Assembly: GCF_019303475.1 (NCBI RefSeq)
Contig: NZ_JABLSI010000013.1
Span: forward strand, 1 to 64,000
Source: Streptomyces sp. JJ38
GTDB taxonomy: Bacteria; Actinomycetota; Actinomycetes; Streptomycetales; Streptomycetaceae
DNA: 64,000 bases
Direction: 5' to 3'
Shown: positions 46,641 through 55,254 of the stretch, in pieces
Numbering within the stretch: the stretch's first letter is position 1
Layout: each line of letters opens with the position of its first letter
Translations under genes and position numbers: made by a program
The notes under the pieces: generated by a model
Database searches by the model: none
What the model was told of the DNA's origin: nothing
What the model saw: the letters and a program-made list of their open reading frames with translations, nothing else

Positions 46641-47174
46641 TTACGCTGCGTTGCTTCCCGTGCCGGAGCCGACCCCGGCGCCGACCCCCGGGCCGGTGGC
46701 CGCCAGGGCCCGCAGCGGCTCGCCGCTCATCCGGAACACCGTCCATTCGTCCATGGCCTCGGCACCGAGTGAGCGGTAGAAGCCGATCGACGGCTCGTTC
46801 CAGTCCAGCACCCACCACTCGAAGCGCTCGTAGCCGCGCTCCACGCAGATCCGCGCGAGCTCCGCGAGCAGCGCCTTGCCGTACCCGCCGCCCCGGGCCT
46901 CGGGCCGCACGTACAGGTCCTCCAGGTAGACGCCGTGCGTGCCCGTCCAGGTGGAGAAGTTCCGGAACCAGAGCGCGAAGCCCACGGGGGAGCCGGCCTC
47001 GTCCTGCGCGATCAGCGCGAAGACGGCCGGGTGCGGCCCGAACAGCGCGTCGCGCAGCTGCCGCTCGGTGACCCGGGCCTGTTCCGCGGCCCGCTCGTAC
47101 GCGGCGAGTTCCCGGATCATGTCCAGGATGACGGGGACGTCGTCGGACGTGGCGTCTCGGATCATGGGGGGCAT
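46641..47174 (-). CDS. GNAT-family N-acetyltransferase (SAT2-like)
   Basis: This 177-residue protein has the GNAT motif 'VRPEARGGGYGKALLAELARI' and the diamine acetyltransferase-like elements 'NFSTWTGTHGVYLEDLYV' and 'WVLDWNEPSIGFYRSLGA'. This resembles spermidine/thialysine acetyltransferases. The last 20 residues are a Gly/Val/Thr repeat. It follows the PLP enzyme gene at 9 bp and may share its transcript. Confidence 0.88.
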   Translation of the reverse strand: MPPMIRDATSDDVPVILDMIRELAAYERAAEQARVTERQLRDALFGPHPAVFALIAQDEAGSPVGFALWFRNFSTWTGTHGVYLEDLYVRPEARGGGYGKALLAELARICVERGYERFEWWVLDWNEPSIGFYRSLGAEAMDEWTVFRMSGEPLRALAATGPGVGAGVGSGTGSNAA

Positions 47175-47183
47175 GGGGAGAGA

Positions 47184-48107
47184 TTAGCCGGTGACGACGA
47201 CGGCGACCCGGCTGCCCGCCGCGAAGGCCCCCTCGGCGGCCAGCGTCGTCACCGCGTACAGGGCCTTCGCCACGTAGACCCGTTCCACGGCGAGCCCGTG
47301 CCGCGCCTCGAAGTCCCGGGCGAACGCCTCCAGGGCGGGGGTGTTGCGGGCGTAGCCGCCGCAGTGGAAGCGCTCCTCCAGTCGCCAGGTGCCGCGTGGG
47401 CCGCCGAACGCCTCGCGCTGCAGCCGGGTCACCTCCGCGCCCAGGAAGCCGCCCGCCAGGACGGGTACGCCGATGACCGGCGGCCCCTCGGCCGCCAGAC
47501 CCGCCAGCGTGCCTCCGGTCCCGCAGGCGACGGCCACGACGTCGGCGGCACCCCGCAGCTCCCGGCCCAGCGCTACGCAGCCGTGGACGGCCCGGTCGTT
47601 GCTCCCGCCCTCGGGGACGACGAGCGTTCCGGGCGGCAGGCCGAGCCGCTCGCACAGTCCGGCCCGGTACGCGGGGTCGGCGCGTTCGCGGTACTCGCTC
47701 CGGGAGACGAAGTGGAGCCGCATGCCGGCGGCCGCGCAGCGGGCCAGCGAGGCGTTGAGGGGACGCCGCGCCAGCTCGTCGCCCCGCACGACGCCCACGG
47801 TGGCCAGGCCCAGCAGCCGTCCGGCCGCGGCGGTGGCCCGCAGATGGTTGGAGTACGCGCCGCCGAAGGTCAGCAGAGCCTCGTCCCCACGCCGACGGGC
47901 TGCCAGGAGGTTGGGGACGAGTTTGCGCCACTTGTTGCCGGGCAGGGCCGGGTGCAGGAGGTCGTCCCGCTTCAGCAGCAGCTCCAGGCCGCGCGCGGCG
48001 AAGCGCTCGTCCGCGACGGGAGTCAGCGGCGACGGCAGCGCGGCGCGCAGCGCCTCGGGCAGGCCGTCGAGCGCGCCGCCGAAGTGATCGTCGGACAGTG
48101 GGGTCAC
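47184..48107 (-). CDS. PLP-dependent ACC deaminase / D-cysteine desulfhydrase family enzyme
   Basis: This 307-residue fold type II enzyme binds PLP through the Lys in 'LPGNKWRKL' (about 56-64), with 'LTFGGAYSNHLRATAAA' and the phosphate loop 'CGTGGTLAGL'. It could act as a D-cysteine desulfhydrase or an aminocyclopropane carboxylate deaminase; the family cannot be split safely by eye. GTG 48107 follows GGAGAA. It is divergent from the methyltransferase gene. Confidence 0.88.
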   Translation of the reverse strand: MTPLSDDHFGGALDGLPEALRAALPSPLTPVADERFAARGLELLLKRDDLLHPALPGNKWRKLVPNLLAARRRGDEALLTFGGAYSNHLRATAAAGRLLGLATVGVVRGDELARRPLNASLARCAAAGMRLHFVSRSEYRERADPAYRAGLCERLGLPPGTLVVPEGGSNDRAVHGCVALGRELRGAADVVAVACGTGGTLAGLAAEGPPVIGVPVLAGGFLGAEVTRLQREAFGGPRGTWRLEERFHCGGYARNTPALEAFARDFEARHGLAVERVYVAKALYAVTTLAAEGAFAAGSRVAVVVTG

Positions 48108-48199
48108 CCCATGATTCTCCCGCGCTCCGCTCTGCCGCCGCGAGGAGCGGGGCACGGACCGGCTCGGGGGGCGGTGCGCGGCCGGGCTAGAGTCCAGAC

Positions 48200-49351
48200 A
48201 TGCCTGACATGGACGTCCTCCCCCTCCCCTCCTCGGAGCGGTCGCTGCGCTGGCGCTCCGCGTCGGGTGCCCCCGCACCCCGGCGGGTCCGGGAGGCGGA
48301 CGACAGCCTGCGCGCCGCCGAGGCGTACCGGCTGGCCTGCGAGGGCACGGCCGTGCTGTGGCGCGGCGACTTCCAGGGCGCCCGGCAGCTGCTGGCCGCG
48401 CTCGGCCGACGCGTCGACCGCGCGCCCCGCCGGTCGGCGAGGCCGGAGCCCGCGACGCCGTACGACGCCTTCCACCGGCACCGCCAGGAGCAGGGCAGAC
48501 GGGCGCGCGTGCTCGGCATGCTGCTCGTTCCCGTCGAACCCGGCTACGCCGTACCGCTGCGCCGCGCCCCGGACGTGCGGGCCGCCTGCGCCGAGGCCTA
48601 CGGGCCGCCGGGGGACGAGCCCTTCGCCGTCTCCCTGCGCGAGCTCCTCGGCCTCGTCGGCGCCCATGAGTGGCGGCGCAAGGGCGTCCCGGTGCCGGCA
48701 CTCGGCGGCGACCGCATCCACCCGCACTACGGCGTCTTCTCCCCGGTGCGGGGCGAGTACGTGGACCTGGTGGCCCGCGCGCCGCTGCCCAGGGACCACG
48801 ACCTCGCCTACGACATCGGCACCGGCACGGGCGTGCTCGCCGCGGTGCTGGCCCGGCGCGGGGTGGCCCGCGTCGTCGGCACGGACCAGGACCCCCGCGC
48901 CCTCGCCTGCGCCCGGGAGAACGCCGAGCGCCTGGGCCTGGCAGACCGGATCGATGTCGTCGAGGCGGACCTCTTCCCCTCCGACGTTCCGCCGGGGAGG
49001 GCGCCGCTGATCGTCTGCAACCCGCCGTGGCTGCCCGCGAAGCCCACCTCGGCCCTCGAGCACGCTGTGTACGACCCCGGCAGCCGCATGTTGCGCGCGT
49101 TCCTCACCGGGCTGCCCGGCGCCCTGACGCGGCAGGGCGAGGGGTGGCTCATCCTCTCCGACCTCGCCGAGCACCTCGGCCTGCGTGGCCGCGAGGAACT
49201 CCTCGGCCACTTCGACGCCGCCGGGCTCACCGTCGTCGACCGGCTGGACACCCGGCCCACCCACCCGCGCTCCGGCGACGCCGCCGACCCGCTGCACGCG
49301 GCCCGCGCCGCCGAGGTCACCTCGCTGTGGCGGCTGACCCCCAGCCGGTGA
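48200..49351 (+). CDS. class I SAM-dependent methyltransferase with NPPW motif
   Basis: This 383-residue protein has an N-terminal helical region (1-190) and a Rossmann methyltransferase domain: motif I 'YDIGTGTGVLAAVLARRG', acidic loop 'VGTDQDPRALACARENA' and 'IVCNPPWLP' (motif IV). NPPW/NPPY is typical of methylation of amide or exocyclic nitrogen, as in HemK-type enzymes, so the substrate may be protein, RNA or DNA. TAGAGT 6 nt before ATG 48200 marks a leaderless gene. The 3' end overlaps the convergent NUDIX gene by 35 bp. Confidence 0.88.
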   Translation: MPDMDVLPLPSSERSLRWRSASGAPAPRRVREADDSLRAAEAYRLACEGTAVLWRGDFQGARQLLAALGRRVDRAPRRSARPEPATPYDAFHRHRQEQGRRARVLGMLLVPVEPGYAVPLRRAPDVRAACAEAYGPPGDEPFAVSLRELLGLVGAHEWRRKGVPVPALGGDRIHPHYGVFSPVRGEYVDLVARAPLPRDHDLAYDIGTGTGVLAAVLARRGVARVVGTDQDPRALACARENAERLGLADRIDVVEADLFPSDVPPGRAPLIVCNPPWLPAKPTSALEHAVYDPGSRMLRAFLTGLPGALTRQGEGWLILSDLAEHLGLRGREELLGHFDAAGLTVVDRLDTRPTHPRSGDAADPLHAARAAEVTSLWRLTPSR

Positions 49352-49802
49352 GCAGCACCCGGTGCTCACCGGCCCGGTAGCGGGCCACCGCCTCCGCGGT
49401 GGGCTCCACAGCGTCCGCCGGTACCTCCGCGGCGGGTATCCAGCTCACCCGCGCGTGTTTCTCCGGCTCCGCGTTGACCGGCTCCCCGGTCCACGTCCGG
49501 GCGGCGAACACGACCGTCAGATAGCCGCCGGCCGCCTCGACGCTGCGGGACCCGTGCACGACGTGGACCAGCGTCAACTCCTCGGGCCGGACCACGAGCC
49601 CCGTCTCCTCCCGCAGTTCGCGCACCGCGGCCTCGGTGACCGGCTCGCCGGGCTCGGCCTTGCCGACCGGCAGGTCCCACCGCCCTCTGGCGAACTTCGC
49701 GTTCGGGCCGCGCTGGACCAGCAGCACCCGGTCCCGCTCGGCGTCGTGCACGATCACGGCGGCGGCCAGCAGGCACAGTGAGTCGACGGCGGGAGGCAGC
49801 AT
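49317..49802 (-). CDS. NUDIX hydrolase (paralogue of the one at 60.6 kb)
   Basis: This 161-residue protein has a canonical Nudix box with 'GKAEPGEPVTEAAVREL' running into 'REETGL'. It is clearly related over its full length to the protein at 60580-61077 ('AAAVIVHD', 'WDLPVGK', 'YLTVVFAA', 'WTGEP'). ATG 49802 follows GAGAGGGGA. The 3' end overlaps the convergent methyltransferase gene. The substrate is unknown. Confidence 0.92.
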   Translation of the reverse strand: MLPPAVDSLCLLAAAVIVHDAERDRVLLVQRGPNAKFARGRWDLPVGKAEPGEPVTEAAVRELREETGLVVRPEELTLVHVVHGSRSVEAAGGYLTVVFAARTWTGEPVNAEPEKHARVSWIPAAEVPADAVEPTAEAVARYRAGEHRVLLTGWGSAATAR

Positions 49803-50018
49803 GGGACGTCCCCTCTCGTGGCGTTCCGGCCCCGACGCGTACCGCTCTGCCACGGCAGGCGCCGACCGGAGGTCCCACCCTCTCACCCGGGACCGACAAC
49901 CCGGACGCCCGTCCGGCCGGATGGCCGGACGGGCGCCGTGCCGGGGGCTGTTCGGGCCGGCCCCGGAGCCCGGGTGCGGCGCGCGGGCTCCCGGGCGGGC
50001 TCCACTGCGCCGACGGGG

Positions 50019-50711
50019 CTACTTCAGCGCGAACTCCTTGTCGAACGCCGAGAGGGCGTAGCTCCACATCGAGTTGACGCGGCGGATCTCGTCGCGGTTC
50101 GGATAGGCGTTGGTGCACGACGGCCCCGGTCCGCCGCCCGACATCAGCTCGCTGCACGGCCCCGAGTACCGGTCCGGCAGCCCGAGGACGTGCCCGGTCT
50201 CGTGCGACGTCACCCGGGTGGAGTCGTAGACCTGGTTCTGCCGGTAGTCGAGGAAGATGTAGCCGTTGCCGCGCCCGTCCGTGTACGCGTACGAGCCGCG
50301 CGAGCTGTTCCCCTCGTAGTAGCGGAAGTCCGCGGGGTAGCCCTCGCGGAGCTGCACGCTGCTGACGGAGGAGTTCCATATCCGGGTTGAGCTGGCGATC
50401 TCACCGGCGAACGACGGTGCCCGGCTGGCGTCGTAGGTGACGGTGACGACCTGGGCGCTCGGGTCCTCGGCGTGCTTCTTGAGCGCGGAGGCGCGCACGG
50501 CCTCGAAGAACGCCCGGGTGGCCTCCTGTTCGGACACGCTCGCGTCCGGGGTGCGCGGGCCGGTGAAGGCGGCGGTCACGAAGCCCCGCTCGCCGTGGGT
50601 CTCGGTCGGAGTGGCGGGCGACGCCGTGGTGGTCGTGGCGGGCACGGCGGCGAGTCCCGTCGCCAGGCCCAGCCCCAGGGCGGCCGTCAGCACGTTTCTG
50701 AGGTACTTCAT
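50019..50711 (-). CDS. snpA: snapalysin-type secreted metalloprotease (M7)
   Basis: This 230-residue protein has a signal peptide (1-29), a short propeptide and a mature domain with the zinc motif '[11 protein letters not shown]' at about 167-177, in which the final Asp is the third ligand, the hallmark of snapalysins (small neutral proteases of Streptomyces). The last third is Ser/Gly/Cys-containing. It is divergent from a LysR gene, the known snpA-snpR arrangement. Confidence 0.93.
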   Translation of the reverse strand: MKYLRNVLTAALGLGLATGLAAVPATTTTASPATPTETHGERGFVTAAFTGPRTPDASVSEQEATRAFFEAVRASALKKHAEDPSAQVVTVTYDASRAPSFAGEIASSTRIWNSSVSSVQLREGYPADFRYYEGNSSRGSYAYTDGRGNGYIFLDYRQNQVYDSTRVTSHETGHVLGLPDRYSGPCSELMSGGGPGPSCTNAYPNRDEIRRVNSMWSYALSAFDKEFALK

Positions 50712-50939
50712 GGGGGGTGTCCCTTCATCGCCGGACTCCGACCGGCCGCCTGCGAGTGGGGGGTTGCGGCCGGCCGGGCGCCCGGACCGAATCGCGGTCC
50801 CAGTGAGTGTCGGGTACATGGCACGGTGGGCGGAGGATGTCAGCAGGCGATAGCCCTGAGCTATACCCCCGTGCCTTTCCGGGTGTTCGGGGCATCCGAC
50901 CCCTGGTGGCCCCGCGCACGCCGCCGATATCCTCCGCTC

Positions 50940-51926
50940 GTGGAGCTGGAGGTCAGGCATCTGCGGGCGCTGTGTGCCATCGCCGACGCGGGCAGCGTCA
51001 GGGCCGCCGCGCGCCGCCTGAGCATGACGCAGCCCTCCTTGACGACCCAGTTACGGCGCATCGAGAAGGCGTTGGGCGGCCGCCTCTTCGTCCGGGAGCG
51101 CACCGGCAGCCGCCCCACCCCGCTCGGCCGCACCGTCCTCAGCCGTGCCCGTCCCATCGTCACGGAGATGGCGGCCCTCATCAGCGAGGCACGGGAGGCC
51201 GCGCTGCGCTCCGACGGGGCGCGGCTGCGCATCGGCAGCACCGGCGGCACGGGCAGCAGTACCGTCGTGGGCTGGCTCCGGCGTCTGCACGAGCGCTATC
51301 CGGACGTCGACACCACCATCCACTTCGAGACCTCGGCCAACCTGCTGCTGCGGATGGTCGCCAGCGGGCAGCTCGACGCGGCCTTCGTGCACGAGGTGGA
51401 GGGCAGTCCGCTCAGTCTGCCCTCCGGGCTGCGACTGCGGCTCCTCATCGAGCGGGAGCCGCAGTTCGTCGCCGTCCCCGACTCCCATCCGGCCGCTCAG
51501 CGCCGCGAGCTGACCCTCGAGGACCTCGCGGGGGACCGCTGGATGGTCGACCCGAGCGCGGACGGCGAGTGGGACGGCCTGCGCCGCGTCTTCGCGGCGC
51601 ATGGGGTGAACCCCAAGGTCGTGCTCGGCGACTACGCCACCGCCTGGGTGCTGACCGCCGCCGGTGAGGCCGTCATGCCGTGCCAGCCCACCTCCCCGGA
51701 GCGCTCGGGGCTCGTCGTGCGGCCCCTCGCCGGTGATCCGCTCACCGTCCGCCTGCTGCTGGTCTCCCGGCCGGCCGCCACGGCGGGCACCGACCTGGAC
51801 GCCGTCTTCGAGGACCTGCGCGCGGCCTACCTCGAGATCGCGCGGCAGTGCGAGGTGTACCACCGGTGGCTGTGCCGCAACGCCGACCCGGCCCTCCTCC
51901 GGACGGAGCAGGGCGCGGACGCGTGA
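50940..51926 (+). CDS. snpR: LysR-family regulator, probable activator of the snapalysin gene
   Basis: This 328-residue protein has a LysR helix-turn-helix ('[29 protein letters not shown]', about 20-48) and a substrate-binding domain. GTG 50940 lies 6 nt after TATCCT, so the mRNA is probably leaderless; the open frame upstream to 50472 is antisense to the protease and not real. LysR genes divergent from snpA activate it in other species. Confidence 0.88.
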   Translation: MELEVRHLRALCAIADAGSVRAAARRLSMTQPSLTTQLRRIEKALGGRLFVRERTGSRPTPLGRTVLSRARPIVTEMAALISEAREAALRSDGARLRIGSTGGTGSSTVVGWLRRLHERYPDVDTTIHFETSANLLLRMVASGQLDAAFVHEVEGSPLSLPSGLRLRLLIEREPQFVAVPDSHPAAQRRELTLEDLAGDRWMVDPSADGEWDGLRRVFAAHGVNPKVVLGDYATAWVLTAAGEAVMPCQPTSPERSGLVVRPLAGDPLTVRLLLVSRPAATAGTDLDAVFEDLRAAYLEIARQCEVYHRWLCRNADPALLRTEQGADA

Positions 51927-52114
51927 CGGGAGGTCCCTCCCCTGGCCGGCGGGAGGAGCGGGCGGGCGAACGCCACACTCGCACCCCTCGGACGGGTGAC
52001 GCCCCTCAAGCCCGCGGTGTGCCGCGGACGATGGGCAGGGAGACGGCCGTCGAACACGTCAGCGATCAGGCGCGTGCGGCGGCCCATGCTCCCCACGTCT
52101 GAGAGGTGCCACCG

Positions 52115-53314
52115 ATGTCCCGTTCCCTGACGCACCGTCTGGCCCTGCTGACCGCCGCGGCGCTCCTGCCCGCGCCCCTCGCCTTCGCCGCCGGCACCGC
52201 CGACGAGGCGCCCGAGCCGAACGCCGGGACACTGGCACCGCTCCACCGCAGCCCCGACGCCATCCCGGGCCGGTACCTCGTCACCCTCGACACCGGTTTC
52301 GACCCGAAGGCGATCGCCGATGGCCTCGGAGCGGACCCCGACTTCGTGTACCGCTCGGCGATGCTCGGCTTCGCCGCCTCCCTCACCGAGGAGCAGGTGG
52401 CGGCCGTGCGCGCGTTGCCCGGCGTCGCCGCCGTCGAGCAGGACGCCGTCGTACGGGCCGACGCGCTGCCCTCCGCCGCTCCGGCCGCCCCGCTCGCGAG
52501 CTGGGGCCTGGACCGCATCGACCAGCGGGAGCTGCCGCTCGACTCCGACTTCACCACCCGCAACGACGGCTCCGGCGTCACCGTCTTCATTCTCGACACC
52601 GGCATCGACTACCGGCACCAGGAGTTCGGCGGCCGGGCCGTCCCCGGCTTCGACGCCGTCGGCGACGGCCGCGACGGCGCCGACTGCGCGGGCCACGGCA
52701 CCCACGTCGCCGGTACGGTGGCCGGCTCGACGTTCGGTGTCGCCCCCGCGGCGAAGCTCGTCAGCGTCCGCGTGCTGGACTGCGAGGGCAAGGGCAGCAT
52801 GGGCGGCATCGTCGCCGGGCTCGACTGGACGGCCCGCAACGCCGAGGGTCCCGCCGTGCTCAACGGCTCCCTGGGCGGCTCCTACTCCTTCGCCACCAAC
52901 ATGGCCACCGAGAACCTGGCCGCCTCCGGGGTGCTCCCCGTCGTGGCCGCGGGCAACGCGGACGAGGACGCCTGCCGCGTCTCCCCGGCCAGTGCCCGCT
53001 CCGCGGTCACCGTCGGCGCGACCCGCCGGGACGACGCCGAGGCGAGCTTCAGCAACCACGGCCGCTGCCTGGACCTGTACGCACCCGGCCAGGCGATCGT
53101 CTCCGCCCGGCTGGGCGGTGGCAGCGTGGCGCTGAACGGCACCTCCATGGCCTCGCCGCACGTCGCCGGGGTGGCGGCGCTCGCCAAGGACGAGTACGGC
53201 GACGTCTCCTCCGCCGCGCTCGCCCGCTGGCTGGCCGACACGGCCAGCAAGGACAAGGTCCGCTCGATCGACCCCGGTTCTCCCAACCGCCTGCTCTACA
53301 CCGGTGGTCTGTGA
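52115..53314 (+). CDS. secreted subtilisin-like serine protease (S8)
   Basis: This 399-residue protein has a signal peptide (1-27), an I9-type propeptide (about 40-120, 'PGRYLVTLDTGF') and a proteinase K-like catalytic domain. The triad is Asp161 ('FILDTGID'), His194 ('GHGTHVAG') and Ser344 ('GTSMASPHVAG'). ATG 52115 is preferred over GTG 52106 because GAGAGG lies 8 nt before it. It stands downstream of the LysR gene, 188 bp away, with its own start signals. Confidence 0.95.
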   Translation: MSRSLTHRLALLTAAALLPAPLAFAAGTADEAPEPNAGTLAPLHRSPDAIPGRYLVTLDTGFDPKAIADGLGADPDFVYRSAMLGFAASLTEEQVAAVRALPGVAAVEQDAVVRADALPSAAPAAPLASWGLDRIDQRELPLDSDFTTRNDGSGVTVFILDTGIDYRHQEFGGRAVPGFDAVGDGRDGADCAGHGTHVAGTVAGSTFGVAPAAKLVSVRVLDCEGKGSMGGIVAGLDWTARNAEGPAVLNGSLGGSYSFATNMATENLAASGVLPVVAAGNADEDACRVSPASARSAVTVGATRRDDAEASFSNHGRCLDLYAPGQAIVSARLGGGSVALNGTSMASPHVAGVAALAKDEYGDVSSAALARWLADTASKDKVRSIDPGSPNRLLYTGGL

Positions 53315-53427
53315 CCGCCCCTGACGTTCCCGCGGCCCGGCGCGCGCACCGCACGCCGGGCCGCGCCCGTGCCCGTCGCGTGGGCCGGGCCCGTCGACGG
53401 CGGCCGGGCGCGTGGTGTGATGGGGCC

Positions 53428-53820
53428 GTGAGCCGTGCGACGGAGGACAGCAACCGCCGGATGCTCCGGGCCCGCGACACCATGGACCGCCGGTACGCGC
53501 AGCCCCTGGACATACCAGCCCTGGCCCGCGTCGCCCACGTCTCCGAGGCGCACTTCGTCCGTACCTTCCGGGCCACGTTCGGCGAGACGCCGCACCGCTA
53601 CCTGCAACGCCGCCGCGTCGAGCGGGCCATGTGCCTGCTGCGGGAGACCGACCGCAGCGTGACGGACATCTGCTACGCCGTCGGCTTCGGCAGCCTGGGG
53701 ACCTTCAGCCGGACGTTCCGCGACATCGTCGGGCGCTCGCCGCGGGAGTACCGCAGGCACGCGGCGGCCACGGCCGTGCCCACCTGTTTCACGAAGACCT
53801 GGACGCGGCCCAGTTCCTGA
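53428..53820 (+). CDS. AraC-family transcriptional regulator (DNA-binding domain only)
   Basis: This 130-residue protein consists of the two AraC helix-turn-helix units ('LDIPALARVAHVSEAHFVRTFR' and 'VTDICYAVGFGSLGTFSRTFRD') without a sensor domain. TGTGAT 6 nt before GTG 53428 fits a leaderless start; the open frame upstream to 53311 is Arg-rich non-coding sequence. It is 63 bp upstream of the VOC gene, and the AraC-VOC pair recurs in actinobacteria. Confidence 0.88.
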   Translation: MSRATEDSNRRMLRARDTMDRRYAQPLDIPALARVAHVSEAHFVRTFRATFGETPHRYLQRRRVERAMCLLRETDRSVTDICYAVGFGSLGTFSRTFRDIVGRSPREYRRHAAATAVPTCFTKTWTRPSS

Positions 53821-53883
53821 CCGCCGCCGACTGAGCAGTTTCGGATAAGTATTCCGCCCGGTGCACCCCATAGCGTGATGGCC

Positions 53884-54294
53884 ATGTTCAACGCCATCAC
53901 CCATTCCCAGCTCTACGTCCTCGACCAGGACCAGGCCCTCGACTTCTACGTCGGCAAGCTCGGCCTGGAGGTGACCGCGGACGTCGACATGGGCTTCATG
54001 CGCTGGCTGACCGTCGGCGTCCCCGGCAGTCCGGACCGGCACGTCCTGCTGGAGCGGCCCGGCCCGCCCGCGATGACCGAGGAGACGGCGCAGCAGGTCC
54101 GTGAGCTGCTGACCAAGGGGGTCCTCGGCGGGCCGCTCATCCTCACCACGGACGACTGCCGCAAGACCTACGAGACCCTGCTGGGCCGGGGCGTGGAGTT
54201 CACCGAGGAACCCACCGAGCGTCCCTACGGGACCGACTGCGGTCTGCGCGACCCCTTCGGCAACGCCATCCGCTTCACCCAGCCCCACGCCTGA
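53884..54294 (+). CDS. VOC (glyoxalase/bleomycin-resistance fold) family protein
   Basis: This 136-residue protein has a paired beta-alpha-beta-beta-beta fold: 'LYVLDQDQALDFYVGKLGLEV' at the start and 'CGLRDPFGNAIRFTQP' at the end. TAGCGT at 53871-53876 lies 7 nt before ATG 53884, which favours this start over GTG 53875 and ATG 53878. Family roles include lyases and binding proteins; the substrate is unknown. Confidence 0.9.
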   Translation: MFNAITHSQLYVLDQDQALDFYVGKLGLEVTADVDMGFMRWLTVGVPGSPDRHVLLERPGPPAMTEETAQQVRELLTKGVLGGPLILTTDDCRKTYETLLGRGVEFTEEPTERPYGTDCGLRDPFGNAIRFTQPHA

Positions 54295-54367
54295 CGCCAC
54301 CGGCGTCGGCACCGGTGACGGCCACGAGCCCGGCGGCCCGTGCTTCGGCACGGACCGCCGGGCTCAC

Positions 54368-55000
54368 TCACGTTCCGCGCGGGGCGGGACCGTCGTCCCG
54401 CTCCGCGCTGGCGGCGCGCAGCAGGACCGGCAGGAAGTCTCGCTCAAGGCTGTTCGGGGGAAGCTGCTCCGGCTCGACGAGACTCTGCATCAGGCCGCCC
54501 TCCCGGATGGCGATGAGGAGCCGGGCGAACTGCTCCAGGTCGACGGCGGGCGCTCTGCCCATCTCGTCCAGCAGGCGCTCCAGGACCCGGACGAGCTTCG
54601 CCCGGACTCTCGCGTCGTGGTCGGCCAGGGTCCGGGCCGCCTCCGGGTTGCGCATGGCGTACAGGGTGAACTCGGTGCTCACGAGGAACCAGCGCCGCTC
54701 GTCCGGGCCGATCTCTCCGGCCAGGGCGACGAGCTGCTCGGGCGACGTCGGGTCGTCGAGCCGGGACAGCCGCTCGGAGAAGCGGTCCACCGCCTTCGTG
54801 GCCTGCTCGTCGAAGAGCGCGTAGAACAGCTCGTCCTTGCTGGCGAAGTTCGAGTAGTAGGCCCCGGTCGTGTACCCGGCCCTGCGGCAGATCTCGTCGA
54901 TCGTCGCACCGTGGAATCCCAGCTCGGCGAACGCCTCCATCGCGGCGTCGAGCAGCCGCGCCCGGGTCTGCGGGCGTCGCTTCGTCGGACCTTTCGGCAC
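54368..55000 (-). CDS. TetR-family regulator of the flavin dehydrogenase / transporter operon
   Basis: This 210-residue protein has a TetR helix-turn-helix ('ATIDEICRRAGYTTGAYYSNFASKDELF', about 32-60). It is divergent from the FAD-dehydrogenase gene, with 254 bp between that contain overlapping palindromes at 55052-55073. The natural reading is a local repressor of that operon, released by the operon's substrate. GGAGGA precedes the ATG. Confidence 0.9.
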   Translation of the reverse strand: MPKGPTKRRPQTRARLLDAAMEAFAELGFHGATIDEICRRAGYTTGAYYSNFASKDELFYALFDEQATKAVDRFSERLSRLDDPTSPEQLVALAGEIGPDERRWFLVSTEFTLYAMRNPEAARTLADHDARVRAKLVRVLERLLDEMGRAPAVDLEQFARLLIAIREGGLMQSLVEPEQLPPNSLERDFLPVLLRAASAERDDGPAPRGT

Positions 55001-55051
55001 GGGCTCTCCTCCTTGACGGGCGTCGGACCACCGGCCATGATGCCCTCGTCA

Positions 55052-55073
55052 ATAGGAAATCCTATCGGATAGG
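55052..55073. promoter_or_regulatory. overlapping palindromes, candidate TetR operator
   Basis: ATAGGA-AA-TCCTAT (55052-55065) and CCTATC-G-GATAGG (55061-55073) are exact palindromes that share the middle half-site, giving three half-sites in a row. They lie 52 bp before the TetR start. Confidence 0.75.
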
Positions 55074-55254
55074 CAGATCCATCCGGTGCTCGCGGGCCTG
55101 GGCCGATGCGCTGACAGCCGCATCGCCCACCGGTCGGCACCGGCCCGCGAACGTACTGATCCGGCCGTCGAGCAGAGCGTCACCGGGTGCGGTCCGGCGC
55201 GGCCGCGGGCCGCACGGGCTTCATACGCGTCCCCTCAGACCGCGAAGGAAGACC

